The translations under genes and the position numbers were made by a program. This document shows, piece by piece, positions 1 through 9,132 of a stretch of DNA of 64,000 nucleotides. This stretch comes from Chromatiales bacterium (lineage in GTDB: Bacteria; Pseudomonadota; Gammaproteobacteria; Chromatiales; Chromatiaceae). The stretch spans positions 1-64,000 of the forward strand of contig JAKSBX010000279.1 in NCBI GenBank assembly GCA_022360905.1, written 5' to 3'. Under the pieces are notes generated by a model. That model worked only from the letters and a program-made list of their open reading frames with translations. It was not told where the DNA came from and did no database searches. Position 1 is the stretch's first letter. The number at the start of each line of letters is the position of its first letter.

Positions 1-262
1 AGTGACGATGTCAGGCGGGTCTCTATCTGTTGGCGTATCGACCAGTATACCGGCGCTTCGAAACGTCAACATTTGTCAATTGTGCCAAACACAACGCCTA
101 TTTCTGATGAGGAGAGAGGGGACTAGGGGGAATATCCGGGCAACCTGCAGCGTTTTGCAGCCTAAGGCCGGGGTGCCCCTTCCATGCGCGGCCGGGTTGA
201 CCGAGCACCTTTCGCCAAATCCGTTGTCTCAACAACCAGTCAAATAATAAGGGATAAGATCG

Positions 263-898
263 ATGATGAGATTGTTCGCAATATTGCTACTCACACTGAC
301 ATTTACCACCAGTCTGCCGGCTGCAGCCAAGGTGACGCCATCAGAGCGGGTCAAAGAGACAGTGGATAAAATCCTCGAAATTCTTAAGGACGAGAATCTG
401 GGTAAGGGGGAGCGTCGCGAAATGGTCAAAACCATCGTCCGCGCACGCTTCGACTATGAGTCGATGTCCCAGGTGATTCTTGCCGCCAACTGGCGCAAGG
501 CCACAGAAGCGCAACGTGAACAATTCATTACACTGTTTCGTGAGTTGCTCGAGCAGACCTACTATTCTGCTATGGACAGCTATACCAATCAGCAGGTGCG
601 CATGGGGCGTGAGCGTCTGAAGGGCAAGCTGGCGAATGTACAAACCTTTATCGTGGCCTCGAATAAAGAGTTGCCGGTCAGTTATAAGTTACGCTATCGC
701 AACGATGACTGGTATGCTTACGATGTGGCTGTGGATGGTGTGAGTCTGGTCAGTAACTACCGCACATCATTCAGAAACCTGGTGAAGACCAAGGGAATGG
801 ACGGGTTGTTGGCTGAACTTGCCGAAAAGGTTGCTACACTCAAATCTCAGAATAAAAAAACTGTAAAACAAGAGGCGCCTGAAGCCTCGGTAAACTGA
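263..898 (+). CDS. mlaC: MlaC-family phospholipid-binding periplasmic protein
   Basis: This 211-residue protein has an N-terminal signal peptide ending near AAAK (about residue 23) and the single-domain MlaC/Ttg2D layout. In the known Mla pathway MlaC shuttles phospholipids between the outer-membrane MlaA complex and the inner-membrane MlaFEDB transporter. Family-typical stretches are VKTIVRARFDYESMSQ near residue 55 and YDVAVDGVSLVSNYR near residue 155, the second being the conserved lipid-pocket segment. The start is one of two adjacent ATG codons behind AAGGGAT. No mlaD, mlaE or mlaF precedes it in the 262 nt available and no mlaB follows, so it stands apart from the usual operon here; the rest may lie just outside the window or elsewhere. 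The family call is firm, and the mla symbol is by homology. Confidence 0.88.
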   Translation: MMRLFAILLLTLTFTTSLPAAAKVTPSERVKETVDKILEILKDENLGKGERREMVKTIVRARFDYESMSQVILAANWRKATEAQREQFITLFRELLEQTYYSAMDSYTNQQVRMGRERLKGKLANVQTFIVASNKELPVSYKLRYRNDDWYAYDVAVDGVSLVSNYRTSFRNLVKTKGMDGLLAELAEKVATLKSQNKKTVKQEAPEASVN

Positions 899-1030
899 CT
901 TAAACGTAACAATCGGATAGATCGAGCTGTTTGGGCGTCAACCAGCCCGGGGGAGTAGGCTGGTCGGCGGCTGTCAGGTTGTTGGTTTAATCCTCTTATC
1001 CCAATCTGGATCATCGAAGGAGATCTGAGC

Positions 1031-1951
1031 ATGTATAAGAAAAAACTCTTGACCCTTATGGTGGCTTCTCTGCTGCCCTTTAGCGCCGTAATCAATGCAG
1101 AAGAAGCCCTCGAGGAGGGTGGTGGTCTGACCCAGAGTGAGGCTGGGGAGACGGCAGAGATGATGGAGGCAGCAGCCACCGAGACGGCACCGGCTGTGGA
1201 AGCGGAAGTAGAAGTGGCTGAGGCTGTCGTGGAGGCTGAGCCGGAAACGGATCAGAGTGAGACCATGGCCACCGAGATGGGGCAGAGTGAGGCGGCTGCT
1301 GGGGATCAGGCCGCTGAGCCTGCGGCTGAAGAAGCCGGCATGGATTCAGAGCCTGTTGCCGAGGCTAAGGCAAGCGATGCTGAGGATGCCTATGCGCAAC
1401 GCTGGAAGGAGCGGGAGGCCCGCTACCAGGAACTGCGTAATCGTGCGGAAGAGGCCGGTGTGATGCTACCGGCGCACCCACCCTGGCGGATGTCGCAGAT
1501 GGAATCGAACCGACCATCGGCCGAGGAGCGCCGTCAGCGCCATGAGAAGATGATGAGTATGACTCCTGAGGAGCGTGATGCCTATCGGCAGGAGCGCTAT
1601 CAGAAGATGCGCGAGCAAGCGCAGCAGCAGGGCATCGAGATGCCTGAAACGCCGCCATGGGTAGCCCGCAAAAAGGCGATGGAAGAGGAGTGGGCGAAAC
1701 ATCAGGCGGTGATTGAAGGGATGACGGATGAAGAGCGTGCCGCCTGCCACGCCATGCACAAAAGACACATGGGCATGGGACATGGAATGGGTCGAGGTCA
1801 CGGCATGGGACCGGGGCAAGGTAAAGCCTGTGGTCACGGCTGTCAGGGACCTTACGGTAATCCTGCAGGGATGCCAGGCCCCCGGTATCCCGGCTATGGC
1901 TATGGTCCGGCGCCTTATGGCCAGGGGAATTTCTGGGATCCCAGCTACTGA
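1031..1951 (+). CDS. Secreted acidic protein with duplicated RYQ-PPW motif and Met/His/Gly tail
   Basis: I do not recognise a named family. The 306-residue product starts with a clear signal peptide (cut near NAEE, residue 23), then has about 95 residues very rich in Ala and Glu. Next come two copies of a 22-residue motif, residues 131-152 and 189-210, each running from RYQ to PPW and sharing 10 identities. MTPEER (177-182) and MTDEER (231-236) recall the LTxxQ-type motifs of Spy/CpxP-like periplasmic proteins. The tail (about 243-306) is dense in Met, His, Gly and Cys, then Pro/Tyr/Gly. A periplasmic metal-binding or stress protein is a reasonable guess but only inference. The start is strongly supported by AAGGAGA, and an intrinsic terminator follows 25 nt after the stop. 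Confidence 0.8.
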   Translation: MYKKKLLTLMVASLLPFSAVINAEEALEEGGGLTQSEAGETAEMMEAAATETAPAVEAEVEVAEAVVEAEPETDQSETMATEMGQSEAAAGDQAAEPAAEEAGMDSEPVAEAKASDAEDAYAQRWKEREARYQELRNRAEEAGVMLPAHPPWRMSQMESNRPSAEERRQRHEKMMSMTPEERDAYRQERYQKMREQAQQQGIEMPETPPWVARKKAMEEEWAKHQAVIEGMTDEERAACHAMHKRHMGMGHGMGRGHGMGPGQGKACGHGCQGPYGNPAGMPGPRYPGYGYGPAPYGQGNFWDPSY

Positions 1952-1975
1952 TATACCGGTATTCAGTCAATCAGA

Positions 1976-1999
1976 GAGGGGGCTTGCGCCCCCTTTTTT
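1976..1999 (+). terminator. Rho-independent terminator after the acidic secreted protein
   Basis: GGGGGC (1978-1983) pairs with GCCCCC (1988-1993) across a TTGC loop, and a run of T follows. A flanking A-T pair extends the stem. It sits 25 nt past the stop of the gene ending at 1951. Confidence 0.9.
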
Positions 2000-2034
2000 A
2001 TTGGTGTTTGAGATCTGAGGTTGGCCTTTGGTGG

Positions 2035-2676
2035 TTACCGGTTCCGCAGCTCGCGGGCCTCTGACTCGGAAAGATAACGCCAGGGCCTGGGTATCAACCC
2101 AGGAACCTTTTTTCGGTATTCCCGGTAGATCTTCCCATGGAAAACCATCAGTTTTTGCTCCTCTAACCAGGAGCCCAGCCACAGATAGAGGGTGATAGAG
2201 ATGGCCGAGACCAGACGGGCTGGATCCATGTCCTGGGTCCAGATAAGTAGCAGCCCGAGGCTATACCAGGGGTGGCGCACATAGCGATGCATCGGTGATA
2301 TATGCAGCTGTTCCTGGTCGGCCGTCTGCTGCTGTCGCCGGGCCAGCTGCCTGAACCCAAGGAACTCCTGACCATCATAAAACCGCAATGACCAGACGAA
2401 GCCCAGACAGGCCAGCAGCATCAGTGCGTAGGCCAGTAGAGACCAGACTCCCTGCCACATCCAAAGCGGTTCGCTGCGTAGCGCCCAGGTCATGATCAGT
2501 GGCGGGATCAGCAGAACGGTTGCCTGCAGATTGAAAAGAATCCGGTACCAGGGAGTTAATCGGGGAAAGCGGTCGGCCAGCCACTGCTTGACGGTCAGCG
2601 AAGCCAGTGCGGAATGAATCAGAAAATAACCAAGCCACAGCAGAGCCAGCAGGATCAGGTTGGTGCTTTGGTTCAT
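2035..2676 (-). CDS. Membrane methyltransferase of the ICMT/PEMT/NnrU-like group
   Basis: The 213-residue protein has about five hydrophobic segments (roughly residues 7-27, 48-66, 77-98, 139-147 and 155-170). It carries the two signatures of isoprenylcysteine/phospholipid methyltransferase-like enzymes: RHPWY at 134-138 and a Glu pair at 172-173 after the last helix, which bind S-adenosylmethionine in characterised members. The natural substrate cannot be read from sequence; bacterial members include lipid and small-molecule methylases and the NnrU group. ATG at 2676 is preferred over the in-frame TTG just upstream; no strong ribosome site is visible for either. It converges on the acidic-protein gene, separated by that gene's terminator. 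Confidence 0.72.
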   Translation of the reverse strand: MNQSTNLILLALLWLGYFLIHSALASLTVKQWLADRFPRLTPWYRILFNLQATVLLIPPLIMTWALRSEPLWMWQGVWSLLAYALMLLACLGFVWSLRFYDGQEFLGFRQLARRQQQTADQEQLHISPMHRYVRHPWYSLGLLLIWTQDMDPARLVSAISITLYLWLGSWLEEQKLMVFHGKIYREYRKKVPGLIPRPWRYLSESEARELRNR

Positions 2677-2784
2677 CAAAATCGATTGGTTCGTGTTGAG
2701 TGGTCCTTAGTTATGACAAATTTAGCCTATGATCCGGCAGACGATAATCCCTACCGAACCGAAATTCAGGCATCTCAGCGCATA

Positions 2785-2817
2785 TTGAAGAAACAAAGCC
2801 GGGCCTGAAGCCCGGCA
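2785..2817 (-). terminator. Rho-independent terminator of the polyphosphate kinase gene
   Basis: GCCGGGC (2798-2804) and GCCCGGC (2810-2816) form a 7-bp stem with a 5-nt loop. Read on the - strand the stem is followed by a T-rich stretch (2785-2797). It lies 11 nt beyond the ppk2 stop codon. Confidence 0.85.
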
Positions 2818-2827
2818 CTGAAAGGGA

Positions 2828-3742
2828 TCAGCCGACGAATTTGCCCTGCTGCAGAAGTTGAGCCTCCATCAGTTCCAAATCTCTGGAACCGGAGACCACC
2901 ACAGATGGATCCGGTACAAAATCCAGTTCGGGGTTCAGGCGCTCGTATGGCACTGAATTGAGTATCACCCGCATGGCGTTGAGCCGGGCCTGGTGTTTGT
3001 CGTTTGAGCGGATAGTCGTCCATGGCGCATGAGTGGTGTTGGTGCGCTTCAACATCTCATACTTCTGTTTGGTGAAATCGTCCCATCTGTCCTGAGCCTG
3101 GACGTCGATCTCCGACAGTTTCCATTGGCGCAATGGGTCGTTTTTACGCCGTTCGAATCGTCTCGCCTGCTCCTCTTTGGTGACCGAGAAGTAGAGTTTC
3201 ACCAGAATGGTGCCCTGACGAACCAGGTCCTTTTCAAAGCCTGGGCAGCCGATCATAAAGTTCTCATACTCTTCATCGCTGCAAAAACCGAAGATCGGCT
3301 CCACCACGGCACGGTTGTACCAACTGCGGTCGAATAGCACCACTTCGCCGCCACGTGGGCATTGGGTGACATATTTCTGAAAGAACCACTGGGTTTTCTG
3401 TTCGTCCGTCGGTTTGCCCAGGGCCACCACCCGGTAGTGCTTCTCGTTCATGTAGCGGGTGACTCGACGGATGGTGCCGCCCTTGCCGGCTGCGTCCCGC
3501 CCTTCGAAGAGAATGATCATGCGGGTGCGGGTTTTCTCCAGATACTGCTGCATCTTGATCAGTTCAGCCTGGTAGGGTTTCAGCTCCTCTTCCCGCTTGA
3601 ACCGTCTGACCGCCTTTTTCTCCTGCTTCTTCGCCTCTTCGGAGTCAGCTTTCAGTTTGTGATAATCGGCCAGCAGCTCATCGAGCCTGACCGGCTGCTC
3701 ATCAACGAGGATGGTGTCCGGGTTACTGATTGTGTCGTTCAT
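2828..3742 (-). CDS. ppk2: Polyphosphate kinase 2 (PPK2)
   Basis: PPK2 enzymes transfer phosphate between polyphosphate and nucleotides, usually making NTP or NDP from polyphosphate. The 304-residue protein is a single P-loop kinase domain. The Walker A loop is GRDAAGKGG at residues 81-89, and the lid/Walker B region DRSWYNR follows about 60 residues later. The highly charged N-terminal 60 residues and overall length match the one-domain (class I) group. Whether ADP, GDP or AMP is preferred cannot be decided here. The ATG at 3742 is preceded by AGAGGGGG. It is apparently monocistronic, with its own terminator. The presence of a Pho/Pst cluster 9 kb away fits an organism that stores polyphosphate, but no direct link is shown. 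Confidence 0.93.
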   Translation of the reverse strand: MNDTISNPDTILVDEQPVRLDELLADYHKLKADSEEAKKQEKKAVRRFKREEELKPYQAELIKMQQYLEKTRTRMIILFEGRDAAGKGGTIRRVTRYMNEKHYRVVALGKPTDEQKTQWFFQKYVTQCPRGGEVVLFDRSWYNRAVVEPIFGFCSDEEYENFMIGCPGFEKDLVRQGTILVKLYFSVTKEEQARRFERRKNDPLRQWKLSEIDVQAQDRWDDFTKQKYEMLKRTNTTHAPWTTIRSNDKHQARLNAMRVILNSVPYERLNPELDFVPDPSVVVSGSRDLELMEAQLLQQGKFVG

Positions 3743-3833
3743 ATGCCCCCCTCTACGTCGCTTTAAAAATTAGGAATATCTTATGCTTTTTCGGCGGCCG
3801 ATGTTGGTGTTTTTTTAATTGTTCATGAAGTTT

Positions 3834-5564
3834 TTAAAAACGGTAGGCGGATTCGATCTGAGCGCGGGTCAGAATGCCTTGAATCCGCCAGTAGTGTGCC
3901 TCATCGAACCATTCGATATAGAGTGCTTCCGCACTGCTGTTGTCCAAGGTTTCCAGTGCCTCCTGCAAGGTGGATTGCATGCGGATGGGGGATATCTGGT
4001 AGCGGGTTGCCGGGATTTTCAACAGATCGATCTCTTTATCCTGCTGCAATTCCAGATTCCGTAAAAGTTCGACGCTGGGCATCAGCGCCAGCTCGTCGTC
4101 CGGGCCGTTGATCAGCACCCATTCGGGTTTTTGGTTGAGCGCCATCTTGGCTGCCTCCCGACTTAGGCTTGCATCGAGCTGAACAAAGCTGCGGTTCATG
4201 AACTCAGCCGCCCCAGTGCGCCGCAAGGACTGCATCACCGGGTCGGTATGGTAGTTCAACCCAGTGGCTTCCAGCAGCGTGTGAAACATGGAGGATTTGC
4301 CGAATACTTCGCTGCTGACCAGGCTGGCCACCACGATTGCCAGCATCCCGGGCATGATGATTTCCGGATTGTGGGTCAGTTCAATCACAGTGGTCAGGGC
4401 GGCCAGCGGGGCTTGCAGTGCAGCCCCCATCACCGCACCCATGCCGATCAGGGCATAAACGCCAGGGTCGGATACCGGCCCTTCGAGTAGCAGCGAGGGT
4501 AGGGGGGCAAACACACCACCCAGCGCGGCTCCGATGAACAGGGCGGGGCCGATGGTACCGCCCGGGATACCTAACCCGATACTCGCTGCGGTGGCGATCA
4601 GCTTCACCACCACCAGCAGCGCCAGCAGGCTCAGCCCGATTTCACCCAGCAATATCTGATTGACCGTGTCATAGCCAATGCCCATGACCTGGGGAGCGAC
4701 CAGTGCGCACAGGCCGACCAGGACACCGGCACTCAGGTTGCGCAGCCAGATACTCATTTTCTGGCTCTTGTCAGAGATAAATTCGATCAGTTGAACATAG
4801 GCCGCTGATACGCTGCCGGCGGCCAATCCCAACATCAGGATGAATACCAGTTCATGCAGCGAGCCGAGCTGGATAATCTCCAGGTCGAATGCCCGCTCGC
4901 CTTCGAACATCATCAGCGAGAGGCTGTTGGCGCTGACGGCCGCCAGCATAATGGGTATGAAACTGATCAGGGTGTACTCCATCATCACCACTTCCAGGGC
5001 AAAGATCACACCGGCCAGAGGGGTGTCGAAAGAGGCGGAGATACCGGCCGCGGTCCCGCAACCGACCAGGATGCGAATGCTGTTATTGGGTAGGGAGAGG
5101 TACTGGCCGAGCAGTGAACCGCTGGCGGCGCCAAGAAATACGTGGGGACCTTCTCTACCCACCGAGTGGCCGGTGATGATGGCGATTGCGGCCCCGAAAA
5201 ATTGCAGCAGCAGTCCCCGCAGAGAGAGATGTCCCTGGTGGTAGATCAAGCGTTCCATGACCCGTGCGATACCCAGCACATGGAGTCCTTTGGAGAAGCG
5301 CACAAACATCAGGCCCAACAGCAGTCCGCCGACGACCGGCAGAGCGAACTGGATCAGCGGCGGCAGGGCTTCATAGTTCTCCGCTTGCCCGCCAGGCAAC
5401 ATGGAGGCCTGGATCGATTCCACCAACAGGCGAAACAGCACGATCACCATACCCGCAAGAAAACCGCAAAGCAGTCCCATGACCGAGAGGATCAGCAGCG
5501 CGTCGTGACGGGAGAGCTGCAGTCGCAGACGGTCGAACCAATTAACGATTCCATCGAGTAGCAC
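3834..5564 (-). CDS. ClC-family chloride channel or H+/Cl- antiporter with CBS-like tail
   Basis: This 576-residue integral membrane protein has the ClC pore fold. GREGPHV at residues 136-142 holds the gating glutamate (Glu138, equal to Glu148 of E. coli ClcA), and FALEVVMMEY carries the second glutamate position linked to proton movement in exchangers. Both being present favours an H+/Cl- antiporter over a passive channel, as an inference from family knowledge. The membrane part occupies about residues 20-420. The remaining ~150 residues hold a CBS-like region (IRMQSTLQEALETLDN), probably regulatory. The start is a GTG at 5564. It diverges from the methyltransferase gene at 5629, leaving 64 nt for both promoters. 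Confidence 0.9.
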   Translation of the reverse strand: MLLDGIVNWFDRLRLQLSRHDALLILSVMGLLCGFLAGMVIVLFRLLVESIQASMLPGGQAENYEALPPLIQFALPVVGGLLLGLMFVRFSKGLHVLGIARVMERLIYHQGHLSLRGLLLQFFGAAIAIITGHSVGREGPHVFLGAASGSLLGQYLSLPNNSIRILVGCGTAAGISASFDTPLAGVIFALEVVMMEYTLISFIPIMLAAVSANSLSLMMFEGERAFDLEIIQLGSLHELVFILMLGLAAGSVSAAYVQLIEFISDKSQKMSIWLRNLSAGVLVGLCALVAPQVMGIGYDTVNQILLGEIGLSLLALLVVVKLIATAASIGLGIPGGTIGPALFIGAALGGVFAPLPSLLLEGPVSDPGVYALIGMGAVMGAALQAPLAALTTVIELTHNPEIIMPGMLAIVVASLVSSEVFGKSSMFHTLLEATGLNYHTDPVMQSLRRTGAAEFMNRSFVQLDASLSREAAKMALNQKPEWVLINGPDDELALMPSVELLRNLELQQDKEIDLLKIPATRYQISPIRMQSTLQEALETLDNSSAEALYIEWFDEAHYWRIQGILTRAQIESAYRF

Positions 5565-5628
5565 GTTTTGGAAACCTATAGCGTAGAATGGACTGCGAAA
5601 CAGAATAAGATACTGGAGCAGTAATATA

Positions 5629-6354
5629 ATGTCAGCAAATCAAATGGTTCTTGATCGGCCTGAAGCCTATGTCACCGGTCAGGAACTGGATCTCATGGAG
5701 CAGCTTCTGCCGTTCGATGGGATGCGGGGAATCGAGTTGGGCTGTGGTGCTGCCTGGCTGACTAAAAGTCTTGCTCGGCGCTATCCCAATGCCCGTTTCA
5801 TCGCCACGGAGGTGGACCGGATTCAGCACCGGAAAAACCTGCAGGAGTCGATCGGCAATCTTGAATTTCGACTTGAAGGGGCCGAGTCGATCAGTGAGCC
5901 GGACGAAAGCGTGGATGCAGTCTGGATGCTGAAATCACTCCATCACGTACCGGCCGGGTTGATGGCCCAGGCGATGGATGAGATCGCCCGGGTGCTCAAA
6001 CCGGGTGGCTACGCCTACTTCTCCGAACCGGTCTACAGCGGCGAATTCAATGCGCTGATGAGCCTCATTCACGATGAAAAACAGGTCCGACAGGCAGCTT
6101 TTGCCGCCATTTGCGGTCTGGCGGAACGTGAGGACATGGCTCTGCAGCAACAGCTGTTTCTCAATGTCCCCGGCTGTTATGAGAGCTGGGAGGTGTTCGA
6201 ATCCCGTTTTCTCAAGGTGACTCATACCAAGCTGGATCTGGATGAGCAGAGATACCAGCAGATCAGGAAGGCCTTCAGTGAACACCTGGGAGATGACGGG
6301 GCGCATTTTCTCAAACCCCATCGAATCGACCTGCTGAGAAAGCAACCTCGGTAG
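5629..6354 (+). CDS. Class I SAM-dependent methyltransferase
   Basis: This 241-residue soluble protein has the Rossmann methyltransferase pattern: motif I GIELGCGAAWLT near residue 35, an acidic residue ending strand 2 (ATEVDR), and SVDAVWMLKSLHHV followed by RVLKPGGYAYFSEP, the motif typical of the methyltransferase-11/UbiE-like subfamily. The acceptor is unknown. It is divergent from the ClC gene and is not obviously part of the following feo operon, from which it is separated by 137 nt containing a Fur box. Confidence 0.85.
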   Translation: MSANQMVLDRPEAYVTGQELDLMEQLLPFDGMRGIELGCGAAWLTKSLARRYPNARFIATEVDRIQHRKNLQESIGNLEFRLEGAESISEPDESVDAVWMLKSLHHVPAGLMAQAMDEIARVLKPGGYAYFSEPVYSGEFNALMSLIHDEKQVRQAAFAAICGLAEREDMALQQQLFLNVPGCYESWEVFESRFLKVTHTKLDLDEQRYQQIRKAFSEHLGDDGAHFLKPHRIDLLRKQPR

Positions 6355-6441
6355 CACTATCTAGCTAGAAGTTGGCTTGTCGTGTATTAGTTAATCGCCA
6401 ATTACTTTAAAAAGATCGTTGCATAGCAGCGGGAACCCTGC

Positions 6442-6460
6442 TCTAATGAGAATCATTAAC
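6442..6460. promoter_or_regulatory. Fur box upstream of feoABC
   Basis: The 19 bases from 6442 match 15 of 19 positions of the classical Fur consensus, with the palindromic core AATGAGAATCATT intact. It lies 31-50 nt before the feoA start. Fe2+-loaded Fur would be expected to repress the ferrous-iron uptake operon from here; this is established for feo in enterobacteria and inferred here. Confidence 0.85.
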
Positions 6461-6491
6461 ATTTGATGATGGATCACGCTCTGCAGGACAA

Positions 6492-6755
6492 GTGGCTTTG
6501 AAATCTACCCTCTCAGACGATCTGGTGAAGCTGTCCGGATTACCAATAGGCAGCCGAGCCACAATCAAACGGGTACTGGGTGGGCGGCTTTTGGTCCACC
6601 GGTTGCTCAGTCTTGGCCTGCGGGTGGGTTCGGAAATCGAATTGCTGCAACGTCGTGGTAGCGGTGTGGTTGTGGCTTGTCAGGGCAATCGGGTGGCTTT
6701 GGGTGCCGGTGTGGCAGAGAAGTTGCTGCTCAGCCCATTCGACGAAACGGTTTAA
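6492..6755 (+). CDS. feoA: Ferrous iron transport protein FeoA
   Basis: FeoA is a small cytosolic SH3-like protein needed for full activity of the FeoB Fe2+ importer. The 87-residue product shows the family pattern: a short N-terminal segment with LSGLPIGSRATIKRV, a second hydrophobic strand LLSLGLRVGSEIELLQR, and a glycine-rich turn VALGAGVAEKLLL near the end. The start is a GTG with AGGA four bases upstream; no better in-frame start was seen. It opens the feoABC operon, 22 nt before feoB, under the Fur box at 6442. Confidence 0.92.
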   Translation: MALKSTLSDDLVKLSGLPIGSRATIKRVLGGRLLVHRLLSLGLRVGSEIELLQRRGSGVVVACQGNRVALGAGVAEKLLLSPFDETV

Positions 6756-6777
6756 CCTAAGGATCCAGTAACTCAGT

Positions 6778-9132
6778 ATGGCCTGCCACGACTCCGAATC
6801 ATCCACACGTTCCCCAAAGTCAGGCATCCTGACCATTGCCCTGGCCGGGAATCCCAACTGTGGCAAAACGGCTCTGTTCAATATCCTCACCGGTATCCGT
6901 CAGCGGACCGGTAACTGGCCGGGTGTAACGGTTGACCGCAAGGAGGGGCAGTTCACCATAGACAGCGAAGAGGTGAATGCTGTCGATCTTCCCGGTATTT
7001 ACTCTCTGGATGCCTCCTCCCAGGATGAGAAGGTCACCCGTGACTATCTGCTCTCCGGCGAGGCGGATCTGATCGTCAATGTAGTGGATGCCTCCAATCT
7101 GGAGCGAAATCTCTATTTCACAGTACAGATGCTGGAGATGGGCGTGCCCCTGATCCTGGCGTTGAACATGATGGATGTGGCGCGCAAGCGTGGCCTCGAG
7201 ATCGATATACAGCGCCTCAGCGAAGAGCTTGGTTGCCAGGTCATACCCATTGTGGCGGTCAGCGGTGAGGGGGTCACCAAGCTTAAAAGCACGATTCAGG
7301 ATCTGGCCGCTGAGCGGATCAGCGGTGGATTTCCACTGGCCCAGGATGAGATGGTGGAACAGGCGATCACCGATCTGGAGGCCGGATTGCAGCTGCCGGA
7401 GAGTCGTTATCACTCACAACGCCGCTGGTTGCTGCTGAAGATGCTGGAGGGGGATGAGTTCGCCTTGAACTATGCCGACGATCTGCTGCATGAGCGGGTC
7501 AGACACTGGGGTAAAATGATCGAGGACCGGGTGGACGAGGAGCTGGATATCCACATCGCGGACTCCCGCTTCAGCCATGCCCATGCGATTGCCCAGATCG
7601 CCACTCGCAACCATGGCCGGCTGGAAAAGACGGTCAGTGATCGTATCGACAAGTTGGTGCTCAGTCGTCTCTTCGGCATCCCCATCTTCCTTGCCGTGAT
7701 GTATCTGATGTTCATGTTCGCCATCAACATCGGTGGGGCCTTCATCGACTTTTTCGATGGGGTGGCCGGCGCCCTGTTTGTCGATGGTTTCGGACACCTG
7801 CTGGCCGGTTGGGGGCTGCCGGACTGGCTGGTGGTGCTGCTGGCGAATGGGGCCGGCGGCGGCATACAGGTGGTGGCCACCTTCATCCCCATCATTACCG
7901 CTCTCTATCTGTTTCTCTCGGTGGTGGAGGATTCCGGTTACATGGCCCGCGCCGCCTTTGTGATGGACCGCTTTATGCGCTCCATCGGACTGCCCGGCAA
8001 GGCCTTCGTACCGATGATTGTCGGCTTTGGCTGCAACGTTCCGGCGGTTATGGCGACCCGTACTCTGGAGAGTGACCGGGAGCGAAAACTGACCATCCTG
8101 ATGAACCCGTTCATGTCCTGCGGTGCCCGCCTGCCGGTGTATGTGCTGTTCGCCGCGGCCTTCTTTCCCGAGAGTGGTCAGAATCTGGTGTTCGGTCTCT
8201 ATCTGATCGGCATCATGGTGGCTATTTTGACCGGACTGATCATGAAGAAGACCCTGCTTTCCGGTGAGAGCTCAGGCTTCATGATGGAGCTGCCCCACTA
8301 TCACATGCCGACCCTGCGCGGGGTGATGCTGCGTACCTGGGATCGGGTGAAGTTGTTCATCAAAGAGGCGGGGCAGGTGATAGTTTTAATGGTGCTGGTG
8401 ATCAATACCCTCAATTCGATCGGTACCGACGGCAGCTTCGGCAATGAGGATACGGAACATTCCGTGCTCAGTGCGGTGAGCAAGGTGGTGACCCCGGTGC
8501 TGTCACCGATGGGCATCTCCGAGGATAACTGGCCGGCGACGGTAGGGGTATTCACCGGGATTCTCGCCAAAGAGACCGTGGTGGGAACGCTGGACGCACT
8601 CTACACCAATCTGGCCAACGATGAAGCGGGTATCAAGCCTCAGCACGATGAATTCGATTTCTGGAATGCCATCCTTGAGGCAGCAGCAACCGTACCGGAG
8701 AACCTGTTGGGGGTGAAAGACCTGGTTACCGATCCACTGGCGATGGATGTGGGGGATATCTCCAATCAGCAAGCGGCCGCTGAGGCACAGGAGATCAATG
8801 TGGGTGTGTTCGGCGCCATGGCGGCCCGCTTTGATGGTCAGGCCGGGGCGTTCGCCTATTTGTTGTTCATTTTGCTCTACTCCCCCTGCGTGGCAACCAT
8901 TGGTGCAATCCGCCGGGAGGCCGGCCCCCGATGGGCCGCTTTCGTCGTGGCCTGGTCGACAGGGGTTGCCTACATCAGCGCCAGTCTGTTCTATCAGCTC
9001 TCGACCTATGACAGTCACCCCGACAGCGGATTGTTCTGGGTAATCGTTCTGCTCAGTATGCTGGTGGCCACCATCGCCGGGTTGAGATTCTGGTCGCTAC
9101 GCGGACAAGGTGGCACTGGGGTGGAAGCCTGA
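6778..9132 (+). CDS. feoB: Ferrous iron transporter FeoB
   Basis: FeoB imports Fe2+ across the inner membrane. The 784-residue protein begins with a G domain: G1 GNPNCGKT near residue 25, the G2 region around TGNWPGVT, G3 DLPGIYSL, and G4 NMMD near 130. A helical linker of about 100 residues follows, then a polytopic membrane domain containing the two Gate motifs (GFGCNVPAVMATR and the later FTGILAKETVVGTL). Length agrees with E. coli FeoB (773). It overlaps feoC by one base (TGATG), so the two are translationally coupled. Confidence 0.97.
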   Translation: MACHDSESSTRSPKSGILTIALAGNPNCGKTALFNILTGIRQRTGNWPGVTVDRKEGQFTIDSEEVNAVDLPGIYSLDASSQDEKVTRDYLLSGEADLIVNVVDASNLERNLYFTVQMLEMGVPLILALNMMDVARKRGLEIDIQRLSEELGCQVIPIVAVSGEGVTKLKSTIQDLAAERISGGFPLAQDEMVEQAITDLEAGLQLPESRYHSQRRWLLLKMLEGDEFALNYADDLLHERVRHWGKMIEDRVDEELDIHIADSRFSHAHAIAQIATRNHGRLEKTVSDRIDKLVLSRLFGIPIFLAVMYLMFMFAINIGGAFIDFFDGVAGALFVDGFGHLLAGWGLPDWLVVLLANGAGGGIQVVATFIPIITALYLFLSVVEDSGYMARAAFVMDRFMRSIGLPGKAFVPMIVGFGCNVPAVMATRTLESDRERKLTILMNPFMSCGARLPVYVLFAAAFFPESGQNLVFGLYLIGIMVAILTGLIMKKTLLSGESSGFMMELPHYHMPTLRGVMLRTWDRVKLFIKEAGQVIVLMVLVINTLNSIGTDGSFGNEDTEHSVLSAVSKVVTPVLSPMGISEDNWPATVGVFTGILAKETVVGTLDALYTNLANDEAGIKPQHDEFDFWNAILEAAATVPENLLGVKDLVTDPLAMDVGDISNQQAAAEAQEINVGVFGAMAARFDGQAGAFAYLLFILLYSPCVATIGAIRREAGPRWAAFVVAWSTGVAYISASLFYQLSTYDSHPDSGLFWVIVLLSMLVATIAGLRFWSLRGQGGTGVEA

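Noticed and set aside
2..247. 81-codon ORF before mlaC, plus a - strand frame running off position 1
   Set aside because: No family match, no ribosome site, odd composition; too little sequence to support a gene.
1760..1930. Short GGCATGGG-like repeats suggesting CRISPR or tandem DNA array
   Set aside because: They encode the Met/His/Gly tail; no regular spacers.
1365..1970. 201-codon - strand ORF inside the acidic-protein gene
   Set aside because: Mirror of a repetitive, GC-biased gene on the + strand; no protein features.
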